DNA of 64,000 bases, from assembly GCA_026936325.1 (NCBI GenBank), contig JAPTHN010000011.1, forward strand, positions 50,742,629 through 50,806,628, read 5' to 3'. A model generated the notes under the pieces. The model was not told the DNA's origin, did no database searches, and worked only from the letters and a program-made list of their open reading frames with translations. Each line of letters starts with the position of its first letter. The stretch's first letter is position 1. This stretch comes from Platynereis dumerilii. Lineage: Eukaryota; Annelida; Polychaeta; Phyllodocida; Nereididae. A program made the position numbers and the translations under genes. Shown here one piece after another: positions 20,430-33,500 of the stretch.

Positions 20430-21950
20430 CCACCCTCATTTTCCCTCAACTAAACTCGGCTTCCTTCAACCAAACCCGGCTTCCCTCAACTAAACACACC
20501 TCCCCTCAACCTAACTCGTCTCCCCTCAGCCAAATTTGCTCACCTCCCCTCAACTTAACTGGCTTCCCCTCAACTAAACTCTCCTCCATTCAATAAAATC
20601 TCCTCTTCAACTAAACTCACCACCCCTCAACTTAAATGGATTCCCCTCAACTAAACTCTCCTCCATTCAATGAAATCTCCTCTTCAACTAAACTCACCAC
20701 CCCTCAACCTAACTCGTCTCCCCTCAGCCAAATTTGCCTCCCCTTAACTAAACTCATCTCCCCTCAACTTAAGTGGCTTCCCCTCAACTAAACTCTCCTC
20801 CATTCAATAAAATCTCCTCTTCAACTAAACTCACCACCCCTCAACTTAACTGGATTCCCCTCAACTAAATTTTCCTCCATTCAATAAAATCTCCCCTTCA
20901 ACTAGACTCACCTCCCCTAAACTTAACTGGCTTCCCCTCAACTAAACTCTCCTCCATTCAATAAAATCTCCTCTTCAACTAAACTCACCGCCCCTAAACT
21001 TAACTGGCTTCCCCTCAACTAAACTCTCCTCCATTCAATAAAATCTCCTCTTCAACTAAACTCACCACCCCTCAACATAACTGGATTCCCCTCAACTAAA
21101 CTCTCCTCCATTCAATAAAATCTCCCCTTCAATTAAACTCACCTCCCCTAAACTTAACTGGCTTCCCCTCAACTAAACTCTTCTCCATTCAATAAAATCT
21201 CCTCTTCAACTAAACTCACCACCCCTCAACTTAACTGGATTCCCCTCAACTAAACTCTCCTCCATTCAATAAAATCTCCCCTTCAATTAAACTCACCTCC
21301 CCTAAACTTAACTGGCTTCCCTTCAACTAAACTCACCTCCCTTACACATAACTGGCTTCTCCTCAACCTCCTCAACTAAACTCTCCTCCATTCAATAAAA
21401 TCTCCTCCCCTTCAACTGAACTCACCTCCCTTCAACTTAACTGGCTTCCCCTCAACTAAACTCTCCTCCATTCAATAAAATCTCCCCTTCAACTAAACTC
21501 ACCTCCCCTCAACTTAACTGGCTTCCCCTCAACTAAACTCTCCTCCATTCAATAAAATCTTCCCTTCAACTAAACTCACTTCCCTTACACATAACTGGCT
21601 TCTCCTCAACCTCCTCAACTAAACTGTCCTCCATTCAATAAAATCTCCTCCCCTTCAACTGAACTCACCTCCCCTCAACTTAACTGGCTTCCCCTCAACT
21701 AAACTCTCCTCCATTCAATAAAATCTCCCCTTCAACTAAACTCACCTCCCCTCAACTTAACTGGCTTCCCCCAACTGAACTCTCCTCCATTCAATAAAAT
21801 CTCCCCTTCAACTAAATTCACCTCCCCTCAACGTAACTGGCTTCCCCTCAACTAAACTCCCCTCCATTCAATAAATTCTTCTCCCCTTCAACTGAAATGG
21901 CCTCCCCTCAGCTACACATGCCTTCCCTCAGCTACCCTCAGTTACCTGAT
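20430..21950. repeat. C/T-rich minisatellite, 77-bp unit
   Basis: Tandem units of about 77 bp of the form cccctcaactaaactctc ... cttaactggctt, themselves made of 13-15-bp sub-repeats (CTCAACTAAACTC variants). The block opens with a 95-bp lead (aaacgagccctgcaatggga at 20363) that is also present before the smaller block at 19510, so lead plus array were duplicated together. Confidence 0.92.
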
Positions 21951-23483
21951 CACAAAAAAGTGAGGGTGTATCATGCCACGAGGCCCATTAAGTATGACTA
22001 AGCCACTTCCGAGTCCGAAGTTCTGACTTGTGCTATAAAGACCAATTTATTTGGAGTAACATGCCAGCTGGATGTCGATCAGATGTGACATTAAAATAGC
22101 TGTCTCTGAAAATTAATATCATCCGTATGTGACGTTCGCAAAATTCTTGCCATAGGTGAATTCACTTTTGTGGAACTCAGTACTCAAAGAACAGCTTGTC
22201 TTCCAGGGCTGCATAACAGAAATGAAATGAAATTTGAATAAATTTTCGTCTTCGAAAGGGAAACCCCACTCAGGGAAATACACTCAGCAGAACTATAACG
22301 AATAACATATTTTCATAATCTATGGGAAAATTTGAAATAAACACTTGTTGATTGGATGGCCTGTGATCAATCACTTTTGAGACTTTCCCACGGGAGGAGT
22401 TATGTCTAACGGCTCAGGAGAATCAAATGGGCAGTCAGTCAAATGTTAAGTCTGAGAGGACAGCATCTTCTGTTTTCTAATTACCATACTTGCCAACTAC
22501 CTTGCACCTCATTGGTCTCGGACATGGCCATTCTCAACAAACGTGATAAGGTCTTTTTTTATATAAGGTTGAAACTCCCACTGTCCCCCAGCCCCACCTT
22601 GAATATGTAATGGTCGCCCCCTTAGAAATAAACATACACATTATAAATATTAACAGCTTTGAATATCAATTTCAAAATGAATGGCAAGCTAACGCCGATG
22701 CACACGTTTATACCAATATACATCATTTCTAAACAGCTTATAAAAAATTAATTATCATACTTATATAAATTATTGCAGAACAAAAAAGTATGACCATAAA
22801 AATACTTTTTTTCGTTATGTTGAAGTATTATCTGCTAATTCTGCTTTTTGTTGTTTGGCAATTCATTGATCAGGTAATTAGGGGGCAACGATAAGTTATT
22901 CGGGGGGAGGCTTGGGAGATTTCATCGGTGGGAAATTATTTATTTCATGGTAACAGCGGTAACAATTATTTATTTCGGGTGTGTGACATCCCCCCTATAT
23001 TCCTTTCTGAAATAAGAGTAACAACCTGTTACAAAATAGAAATACCCCCACCAAATTTCAAGACTGCCAAAAAAAGAATTTATATATTTTACCAAAAATG
23101 AGCACAAAGTTATTTCTTGAAAAAAAAAAAAATCCTAGCCCTCCCCCCCCCCCTGCGGGCCCTTGAAATTAAATGGTGACCCCTTAATGATATTGATATT
23201 TGCCAACTGTTTAACTTGTACATTATGTTAAGGGGTTCAGTCAAATTTCCTGGTGTTCAACCAACAAACTGTTTTCAATATTTTACTCTTGGTAAAAAGA
23301 AAGTGCATTTTCATTTGTTAATGTAGGTATACGATCACGATATTGGTAAACAGTACAAAAAACAAAGGTCCAAGGTAACATCCCTGTGGTACCTCACAAT
23401 CCCTGTATCAGAAGTGAGATCATTCAAATAACCAAATTGCGCTCTGACAGATAACCTTCCCTATTAAAATGCAAAGAGCACAA
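21951..23483. other. Intergenic, no gene recognised
   Basis: No long open frame or conserved motif. Contains homopolymer C runs near 23144 and scattered repeat-like text only. Confidence 0.5.
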
Positions 23484-24321
23484 CCACTTTGCAAGAGCCG
23501 TGCTGACCCGTTCATGCTGATTGGCCAGAATTAGTCACATGATGTCATAAAAACTCATAGGCCTATTGAGGGGTTGAATTAAAATATCAAATTACAATAT
23601 TTAATATATATTAGTTTGTAATGCTCCAGTAGATAAAGCAGCCACAGCAGAACAAGAAAAAAATGCATTAGTTTATTGTTTTTATATGTCAGAAAAATGA
23701 AATACTTTTCTCAGAAATGGCATATCACTGCTTAATCATATCGTGTTAAAGTTGCCTTCAAAAGAATAGCTATTAAATGAGTCAGTTTCCAACTTCTTAT
23801 ATAATTACTACAAACTATTACATTTAGTGTCTTTTAAAAGTTTTAACATATAATTACTATTAACTATTTATATTTACAGTCTTTTTAACATCACATATAG
23901 TGTCAAAAATGCTCATCGCGGAAGTGTTTGGCAGGAGGAAATGAGATAACTTGAACAATCTTATGTGAGATGCTTAATACATGAGTTAATTACAAATGTT
24001 CTTTCAAACCGGTAAAAAAAACAATTTCAGTTTCATGCACATATTGCAGAATGGAACAGAACTGACTGAGGAGGCAATATGAAAATCAATTTCGTTAATT
24101 ATGTTGGATATGCATTTTCTTGCGCCAATACTGATTTTTTTTCTAACACATCAAACACAATATCAATTTTCTATTACTTTTTCAGCTGCTGTTGCTGACA
24201 GTCCTGTTTGAGCAATGGAGCAGTGAAAACTCATAAATTGCACTTTATCCTTGCAATGTGAGTTTTTATGACATCACCATGTGACTGACTCTGGCCAATC
24301 AGCATGGCTCTTGCACAGTGG
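23484..24321. mobile_element. 838-bp element with about 75-bp inverted ends
   Basis: The left end (CCACTTTGCAAGAGCC, then gctgattggccaga and tcacatgatgtcataaaaactca) is complemented by the right end (gagtttttatgacatcaccatgtga, tctggccaatcagcatggctcttgcacagtgg) with small gaps. No open frame. Target duplication not evident; superfamily unknown. Confidence 0.75.
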
Positions 24322-24515
24322 TCATGAAATAAATAAAATGTGAGTGCCCCCCTGCTCATCCTCCACAAAGAGCAGGAGCATTGCACTGTGTGATGGCATG
24401 GGGCTCATTTAAAGATCTATTAAGTTGTCACCGCAGTGGCGCAGGTAGCCCTGCCTAATGGACTAGAACTTGTGCACATTTAAAACTCTTTTCTTGGATA
24501 CTTCAGTTGTCAAAA

Positions 24516-24582
24516 ATGAAAGGAAATACCAGGATAGTGACTCTGCTATTAAATGTGTGTGTTCTTGTATCATTAAATTGGG
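24516..24582 (+). CDS. Exon 1: signal peptide
   Basis: ATG at 24516 opens MKGNTRIVTLLLNVCVLVSL, a basic n-region followed by a hydrophobic core, then NWG across the intron (donor GTAAGT at 24583, phase 1). This fixes the start of the large gene. Confidence 0.85.
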
Positions 24583-27500
24583 GTAAGTGTCAATCAACCG
24601 ACTTTTTATTTAATGCTAATTTTATGCGTCCATATTCCTTTATCTCATTTATATGAAATTTTTCCTTGTTTTTCTTTCTTTGCAAAGGAAAGCGAAAAAT
24701 ATTAAGACTGTCTGTGAATTTTGAGATTATTCAGAAAATTCAACTGGTCAACCACAAAATTTAAAATGACCTGTATAGCTATCCCTAAATAATTATCTAC
24801 CTTCTTAAAATAATGGTAGAAACACACACAAGGATGAATTTCTGCTGCTTTAGAGGGATGTAGTTTTCTTCTCTGGATATCATATGAGGAGTGAACTTGC
24901 CTAGTAACCCTTAAATATTGCCATCTCATAATGGAAAGCTGCAATATACCTAAAAAATCTGCAAATTCACCATTTTCATTTCAAACCTAAGTATTTTGAA
25001 TATTTTTGGTTGCCATCAAAACCTCATAGTGGTCCAGCAGTTGACAGGATGTTATAGCAAAACAGGTCTTCAAGCACTATTCCTTGTAACTCTAATCTCT
25101 GTGGAAGTGTCAGTTTAAACTCTCACAAAAATTGACAAAATTGTACATCAAAGGTGCTTTACAGTTAGTGAAGCAGATGATGCTTTGCTATTGGGTCAAT
25201 GCGAAACATCCTCAACCAAACTGCTTTGGGGGCATGGATTCTCATCTGATGAGATGAAAACATATTTACCATACTGGGTTACTGGCAAGGGTGCCGGTCT
25301 GCCGGAACAGGGAGGGAGGGGCAATTGCCCCTCCTGCCCTTGGCCAGGTAAGGCCGGGGGGGGGGGGGAGCAAGGTTACCCTTTTGCTCTCAAAGAAACA
25401 AACTTTATTAGGCCTTAATTTACAGTGAATTAGGGAAAATTATATTCGTGTTTATTCAAAAACTGTTATTGCGGCAATATTGCCGCTATATAAATTCTTG
25501 TAGCGCGAATTAGATTTGCCCTTTCATGACCGACCTACCGCCCCTGCCGCCCTTGTTTCCTTCCCGCACCCCTGATTACTGGTTTCATCAAGGAGGATAT
25601 TTTAATTGAGTGGGACACAAATGACTGCCAAGTTCTCCACTTTTCAATCACTTTTCAATCAAATATATACACATGTATGATCAAACATAATATAACTATA
25701 ATTGATTAAAGTGTAACCCCCTCCCTCCCAAATAAAACTACAATGTTCTATAAGATGTCGACTTAGAAAATAAATATCACATCTGCAATTTCACCTGTAA
25801 ACTAGGAAACGAAAAGCATTTTCAAAAAGCCAATTCCACTATTCTGAGCCAACACTATTCCAGAATATTGGCAAAATCTTGCATCTCGACATTATTTGCG
25901 AGCGGTATAAATTCTAGTTGCTACTTTAAATAAAGAAGGATATAAAAGTCTACGATTATAATTTGTTTCCTTTTCAGGCAACACTGAATCCGTAAGATCA
26001 TCGTCACCAATCCATCATCGGAGCAAAAGATCGGTAAGACAAAAAGAGTTTTTGAATAAATTATGAACAGAACATCAGTGAAGATCCGCAGTTTGTCAAA
26101 ATTATTAATTAATAAATCACCAAAATGACATTTCACTTTCGTTACAAACAGTAATTGGCGGTCACTGATCAATAGAACATGAATACTGAATGCCTTAAGT
26201 TCATTTGTAGCTATACGCCTTCATGTCAAATTCAAATGTGAAGAAATTATAAGCATGCATTGAGCAGAAACAATAATCAATAAATAGGCCTACCAACCAA
26301 ATAATGGAAGCAAGTTATATAAATTGATTACAGTCCATTGACACATCTCCCTAGTGTATTTCAACGATTGGAGTTTCTTTATAGTTTGTTGCACAACGCA
26401 TCTCACACAGTTTCAAATGAACTTTCAACTTGCTTTGCCTATGATTTGATCCTTTGTGTTCATGCCGATGCATGTAACACCCAGCAGCATAGATATATAT
26501 CAATAAACAAACTATTTAAACCTGATAAGAAGTTTAGTATAATATTACAGGATACTTTCAATGACGTGACAAAGCCTGTTTGCATCAGAAAACAGATTTC
26601 CAACGATGAACCCATGACTTTCAAAACACATTACAGCGAAACACTTTGATTTAGAATTAGAGTGGACTGTGGCACTGTGAAAATGGCACTTCGTGACTCA
26701 TGATACCTGATGAAGTGACAACTTCTCTACTTCAACATGGGAAACATAGTGGCTGTTTGATTAGTCATGATCAAGAGTAAGCCATTTGACTTCTCATAAC
26801 AAATTTTAGAGTGAAAATCAGATGCATAATCCTTTCGTTTGGCTGTCACCAACAAGTAGGGATAAGTCTCCTTCAATAAAATTAACATTGAAAGTATTGG
26901 GTTTGATCATGACAAATCATCAGCATGATGACACACCAAGTGCCACTTTCACAGTGCCACAGTCCACTCTAATTCTATAGGCATATCAAAGCGTTTGGCT
27001 GTAAGAATTAGGCATTGGTGGTCACAGACTGTTGAAACACACAAAATATATGCCATTAAATATTTAATAAACATGTAATCATAATCCTCCACAAATTTCA
27101 TTTTCTCTTCTTCATTTCAGGTAACTAACCCCACCAATGTAACTTTCACGATAGAAAAAATAAATGGATGGGAAAACCTGACGAGCATCAAGGTCAGCCA
27201 GAAGGCCTCATTCCGGGTAAATATTTTTCCAGATCCCGATTCTCCAGTGTTCACAAGACTGCTTTTCACTTCACTGCAGTCTTTGGTAATTGGTTAAATG
27301 CAAAATGAGTTCTAAGAGGCATGCATATTAGTCTTAAATGAGAGAATGAACTTGAAAGAAATTGCTTTCTTTATTGTGCGGGAATTCTTGGTTGTTATTG
27401 ATTCATAACAATAACATCGATTAATAAGATAACTGTCTTACTAACAACTAGCCAATAGAGGAGGTGTGCCACAAGGGTCCATTCTGGGACCCTGTGCTGG

Positions 27501-30500
27501 ACGTGCCCAGCAGAATTAACAAAAGTGGTGCTTTATGCAGATGATACTGTTTGCTTTTTGGATCCAGTGATATAAATTAAGTTAAAAGCCGGCTAAGAAA
27601 GCTTTACCAGGATTTTGTGTCGGAAATGAAGCAATATATAGAGCATGTCTTTTCTAATAAATATCTAGGATTACACTGAGACGTAAACATTTCCTGGAAG
27701 ACACACACTGACTTTCTTTCGAAAAACATCAATGTTTAGGTGTCCCCCGAAGAGTCTGATCCATTTATTGAAGAGAAAACCGCATTGCTTTTATTTTAAC
27801 TCTCTTGACACATGTGACACTGTGCCACAGAGAGAGGCATCGGAGAAAGAGACAGATTGTGAAGTCTGCTAGTTTCTCCTTCAGTGTTTTGAGAATACAT
27901 GTAATTTAAAAGAGAGTTGCAACTTTTATTTTGGTAATTAATGATGTACAACAGAGCCCAACATTGGATAATTTTATGTTATAAGTTTGATCGTTAAAGA
28001 AATTAGCTACTAAAGGCTTGTTTGACATTTGTGACCGAAGTTCTGAATCTATTAAATATTTATAAAATCAACAAGACTTAGTGATCAACAGACCCGACAC
28101 AGTGAAGCAAATCAAGAAAAGAAACTGGAAATTATAAATATCCCTATCAGCGTGCCTCAGCGGTCCAACGTCGGCCCGAAGCTGGTCCGATGCTACTGAC
28201 ATCGGACTGACGCTGGGCCGACGTTGGACCGCCGAAGCATGCTGATAGGGATCCCTGTAAGAAACAAAATAAATACGACTGCATTGGGAGTAGTGTAGCA
28301 AGAAAGACATTGTCAAGCCAATGCATGATTCCCTGCTGGGCCAAGGCCTGATAATGCTACAAGTGAAGGATTACTAAGTCAACATGCATGGACTACAATG
28401 CTCTACATGTATGTCACAGGAAAGACGTAATGATGCTATCATAGATGCATAGTTAGAGTTAAGTGCCTGTAATAGTACAGGAGAACTAAAGGATGTTAAT
28501 GGTAATAGGGCCAATTCTAGGAGCCAAAATGAGCCAGAATTGATTTTAACAATGCCAATTACTTATAACAGGCCTGTTGACCATTTGAAAAGAAGTGGTA
28601 TCACATAGACAGGTACTGTGGACGTAAATAAGATAGATTTGGGTCTAGAGAATAGATCGATAGACCTGTATGCCTATGGACGGATAGGTTGTCACACATG
28701 TTACAAACATCCATGAAAAATCAGATTGGCAGAAAAGGGAGCTTAACTACTATGCAATTTATACATTTTTTAATTACACATGTATCTTAAAACACCCACT
28801 TTCTCTGAAATTAAATTCTAAGTCTGAATTTCATCCTGTACCTTTAAGCATTGATCAAGATATATTGAGGCAAAACCCTAGTTGCGGTTAGATATTTAAT
28901 GAATTGTGTGCTCTCATCCCAGTTAATTTGCAACAGTTGCACATCAACGTGTCATTCATTGCGAGAATGAAGTGGGACTTTTTTTTTTCGAGTACTACAT
29001 TATTCCAAAGGGAAACAAATTATAAGTCTTTTTCATTTCCTACCTGTGAGGCAGTAATCTCAGAATGAATATATTATATATCACCATGTTTCCATGTCCA
29101 GGATCAGCAAACATCTGGACAATCAAGTCAAGTGTTTACCTTCATTTATAGCCTACAACCGGTTATACAAACTCGTTTTTTGGAGGACTTTTAGAGCTAG
29201 GGTTACAGAGTTATTGTGGATCGTTAATTGTCCTGATTAGTTTCTATAAACCGACTATACTAACATGAAAATACTTCAAATAAATTATCTTCCTTTTACT
29301 GCATGGTTTATTGACCCTGCATAATTGAGAAGACAAAGCACTTTGACATTTCCACAAGGAACACACCTATGACATTTATAATCAAATAAAATATTGAATG
29401 CCTAAGTCAACTTAAAAGTGTCAAGGACCTTGAGTAATTAGTAGTCAACGATGGAAACAATAAAACAAGGATTTCTATTCAAACTCATTACAAATTTATT
29501 TAAGCAAACCCATGTGCTCCCTTTTCAGGCAAATACTTAATGTAACCATTCAACTGGCAAAAAAAACCGTGCACAAAAATTAATGAGCACTACATGTATT
29601 GCTATTGCCATGACCTCTTTTCAGAAACTAATGGTTTTGGTTTTTGCTCCCCAGAAAGATGTTGAAGGAACCAAAACCATTTATATTATTCTAAATATAG
29701 TATTCTAAAGCAACTAATTGCATAATTTATGCGTTTCTCTTACGTAAAAAAATAGAATTTCGTGCATTTTTCAGGGAAAACCTGCACAATTTTTACTCCT
29801 CGGATAATGTCAATTGGACACGAAACATACATGAATATCATAAGTGATTCATCTAGAGTTATCATTGAAAACAACATTTCAAGAATTCAGAAATCCCCAT
29901 ATAACTCTCAGGGACCAAGGCCTAGATTTCTTGAACAACCATTATACCATTGATGTCCATTGTCCAATACATGTATAAGTTCATCTAACTTAATCCGCAA
30001 ACTAGAAAGCAAATACATGTATTGTTGAATATGATAGAACATTTCTCATACGATTGCATTTTGCCTCGGTAAACCGCACTGGTGCTAAAAATCGCTATAA
30101 ATGTATTATTTAAGAACCTTCGATCTTTTAATGACACTCTCAAATAAACTAATGGAGATGCCCATAGATACCTAACTTGGGCATGATGCAAGAAATTGCA
30201 TAATTAAAACAATATTTTATTGATTAGAACCCACTTAGTAACTTGCTAGCCAAATATGCCTAATTCTGAACTCAAGGTACAAGGCCTTTTGAATTTTTCA
30301 ATAATCAATAGCCTAGGTTTGTCAAAATATAGGATTTTTAACTGTCATATATATATAAGCATTCAGTTGAAGCACCCAAGAGGAATTATGCATTACTTTT
30401 GCATTTCTGTAACTTCCTTAGGCATCACTCAAATAATGATTAACCTAGAATTTAGGCCAATAAATATATTAATCGAATTTCAGGGCATTTGCAATATAGT

Positions 30501-33500
30501 CTACTAAATGATCAGATTATTCAATTCTGTACGTATTCCATTAAACGAAATGAGAGTAATAGATGTAAGTGTGTCAGTTGCGGTTGTCAAAAATGACTAT
30601 TCTCACATGTACTTGCTGTACAGGTTCAGTGTGTCACGAAAAAGAGCACACAGTAAGTTTTTGAAACACATATTAAAGAGGCACCATGGCAGCCTGACAG
30701 ATGTAAACTTTGCAAATGAATGGACATCTTGGCCCAGCAGAGAAAATGTGAAGTAGGTAAACCCAGTTACATGTAGCCCACTGCTATTGGACTTGTGTGA
30801 TTCATGTCAGCTTCACTTTCATAAGTCTTTGATGATTAATATACCTCTAACTTGACATTTTGGAGTTAGTGAGCTGCTATCTGAGGAGGTCATAAGGGAA
30901 CAATGGAAGGTCTCATTAATACAAGATTATTTTGGTGATGACACAAACTAAGTGATAGTGTTTAATCAGCCATGGATTGACAGTGGACAACTACTTAAGA
31001 GGAAATGTATACAGATGGGCCATATGATATGGTCCTCCAACATGACTTAAGAGATAATGTATACCAAGAAAATAGCCGCATGCAAACTGCCTAAATTCGT
31101 TTCCCTTTTAGATTTATTAGGCTACTTGATTCAAGTTGCTTTCCTATCCAAAATGACGTCTCACCTGTCAAATGTACTGGACAGCTTGTAAAGGGATAAT
31201 GGATTGATGGAATCTTAAACTCTACATTGTGTTGCATTTGTACTATTCCATAAATTCCACTTCAATTAATTTCAGATAACTGGCTGGATGCCTTTAGCCA
31301 GCCTAGATCTGCGCATTGAGTTCTCAACCCCAGTGGAGTCCGATGGGCCCATCATGGCATTATGTGAACCTCGCATTACTTCTGTGGGGAGTAACTTGGG
31401 CTTCAAGGCTGTCGACAAGAGGGTTGTCGCTAAAACAACTACTACAGATAAAGTGGTAAGGAATTAGATCCAGGTATTGCCTAACCTCCCTTAAATCAGA
31501 TTAAACATGTTTGGGAAGGCAGGAAATTCTGACACACAATGTCAAAAAAAGTATGTTTTCATAGTAATTTGATTGACAGTGTTTTAAACAAATTTCCAAT
31601 ATTAAGAAATCTTAGATTTTAACCACTTACACACTGTAAAGTTCTACAATATTATTTTTTATGCACACTTTAAAAGATATACAAATTGTTATCCCTTTTA
31701 ATGGGGAATCACAACATAGCAAGCCTACTAAAATACACACACATTTGTGAGAAGTGAAGTCACTAATGGTAGCAGTGCTTATGCTGAAAAGAAATTATAA
31801 TTAAAAAAAGTTTTGTGAAAGCTCTTCGACACCCATGTCTAAACGATGGACATGTAACAATGAGATTTCGTCTTTATTACACCGTTATACCAACATCGTT
31901 AAAGTCTAAAAAATCTGAGAGATCTCAGTTATAATAAACACAATAATAATTTGATCCAGAGGATATTTATAACTTTGAAATCGATTACCTCTTTAATAAG
32001 TCCTTATTTTATTTTGCACGTGCGCAAAATATTGAGAACGAAAAAATCCATATTCACGCCTTACTTAATGACTGTGCCAATGAGGTTACATACCGCATTT
32101 GCCAAATTCATAATTGAATAATTGACTAAAAGTGATGCACTTATTTTTCCAAATGTGTATTTCATTAACATTCATAGATAGACAGATAAGCACTCCAGAT
32201 TTTTTTTTAAAAAGAGGGACTGCTTAATAAGATGAAAAACTCAATTTTAAGTTGATTTAAATATAAATTTTTTGACATTTTCTCAAATCAATCGTCATTT
32301 CCATACTTTCTAATTAGGATTTGACAGCTACGTGCAAAAGAAAGAAAGCAAGCATAATTGAAAATATAGGTGTTTGAATTTGATAATTCAAATTGAATAC
32401 AATAATAATGTCTTGTGCATCTTTCCTTTTATTTCAGCATGACTATGCCTTCATAGACTTCAAAACTATCACCAACTCCAATGCCGGCAGTGGCACAGGA
32501 GATGACTACAAATTTGTCATAGAATTTGATGCGATTCTCCTTAATAACCCAAGCCTAGTATATAGCACAAAATCGTACTATGTCAGTGCTGGGGCATCCT
32601 ACTTCAACAAAGCCAAACTGTGGGTAGGACAAGCAACTTTCACTGCTGTCAATGGATCTTTGGTGAGTAATAAATTGAGTTAAACTTGGCAGAAAACATT
32701 AGCAAAATGCTTACAAGAGCAAATTGCTTGAAAGACCCAATCACTCTGTAGAAATTAATCGGGCACCCGCATTAGAATTGCCTGCGACCTATTTACATTC
32801 AAACATTTTTTTACAAATGTAAAATCCGAGAGTATTACTTGGGCGACAGGTAGCAAATTATTCTGAGCACATCCATTACAAAATTAGCATGAAACTGGTA
32901 ATGCCTAAAGGAATATCAAGGGTATGTTTTTGGCAAGAAATTTACATGTTCACCAGCTAATAGACATAAAATTATGTGGTCTGGTTACCTAAAATATAGA
33001 TGCCCAAAACAATAAGATAGTTTTAGTTTTCACAAGAATTGTGGGAAACTAACAACCGTAGTTCACACAATGACTGACTAACATATGACACTAATTCTTT
33101 TTTGGAGTAACATGTAAACAAAAATGATGACTATTAAACATTCCAGACGAGTGGCAATCTGCCGACTATGGACATCACAGGTCCTTCATCGGTCATCCCA
33201 GGTACCACGGCTGTATGGAAGGTGACCATGGTCCTCAAGGATGCCATCAACGCCATTGTGGCCGATGTCTACATGCCCTTCAACGCCTCCAATGTCATGT
33301 CTTTGTGTAGGATTAATGTTGGCAATTCAGGTAGGTGATGGTATATGACGTTCTGGTAATATCAGGATATACTTATTTATTATTAATTGGATAACAAATG
33401 GTACATTGAGCAGGCTGGAGTACTGAGATAATTTTTACAATTTTTAATTATAATTTTAACAATCTTTAATTACAAGAAACCCCACAGCGAGAGTTAAGAT

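Noticed and set aside
19474-20596. Plus-strand open frames with LPSTKHTSPQPN-like repeats
   Set aside because: By-product of the 77-bp minisatellite; frame is lost along the array.
23340-23440. Possible reverse-transcriptase remnant
   Set aside because: Only loose resemblance to repeat text; no ordered RT motifs, unlike 27440-27830.
30256-30756. Two plus-strand open frames of 82-83 codons in intron 3
   Set aside because: No domain, no splice borders agreeing with the flanking phase-0 exons, and AT-rich composition like non-coding DNA.
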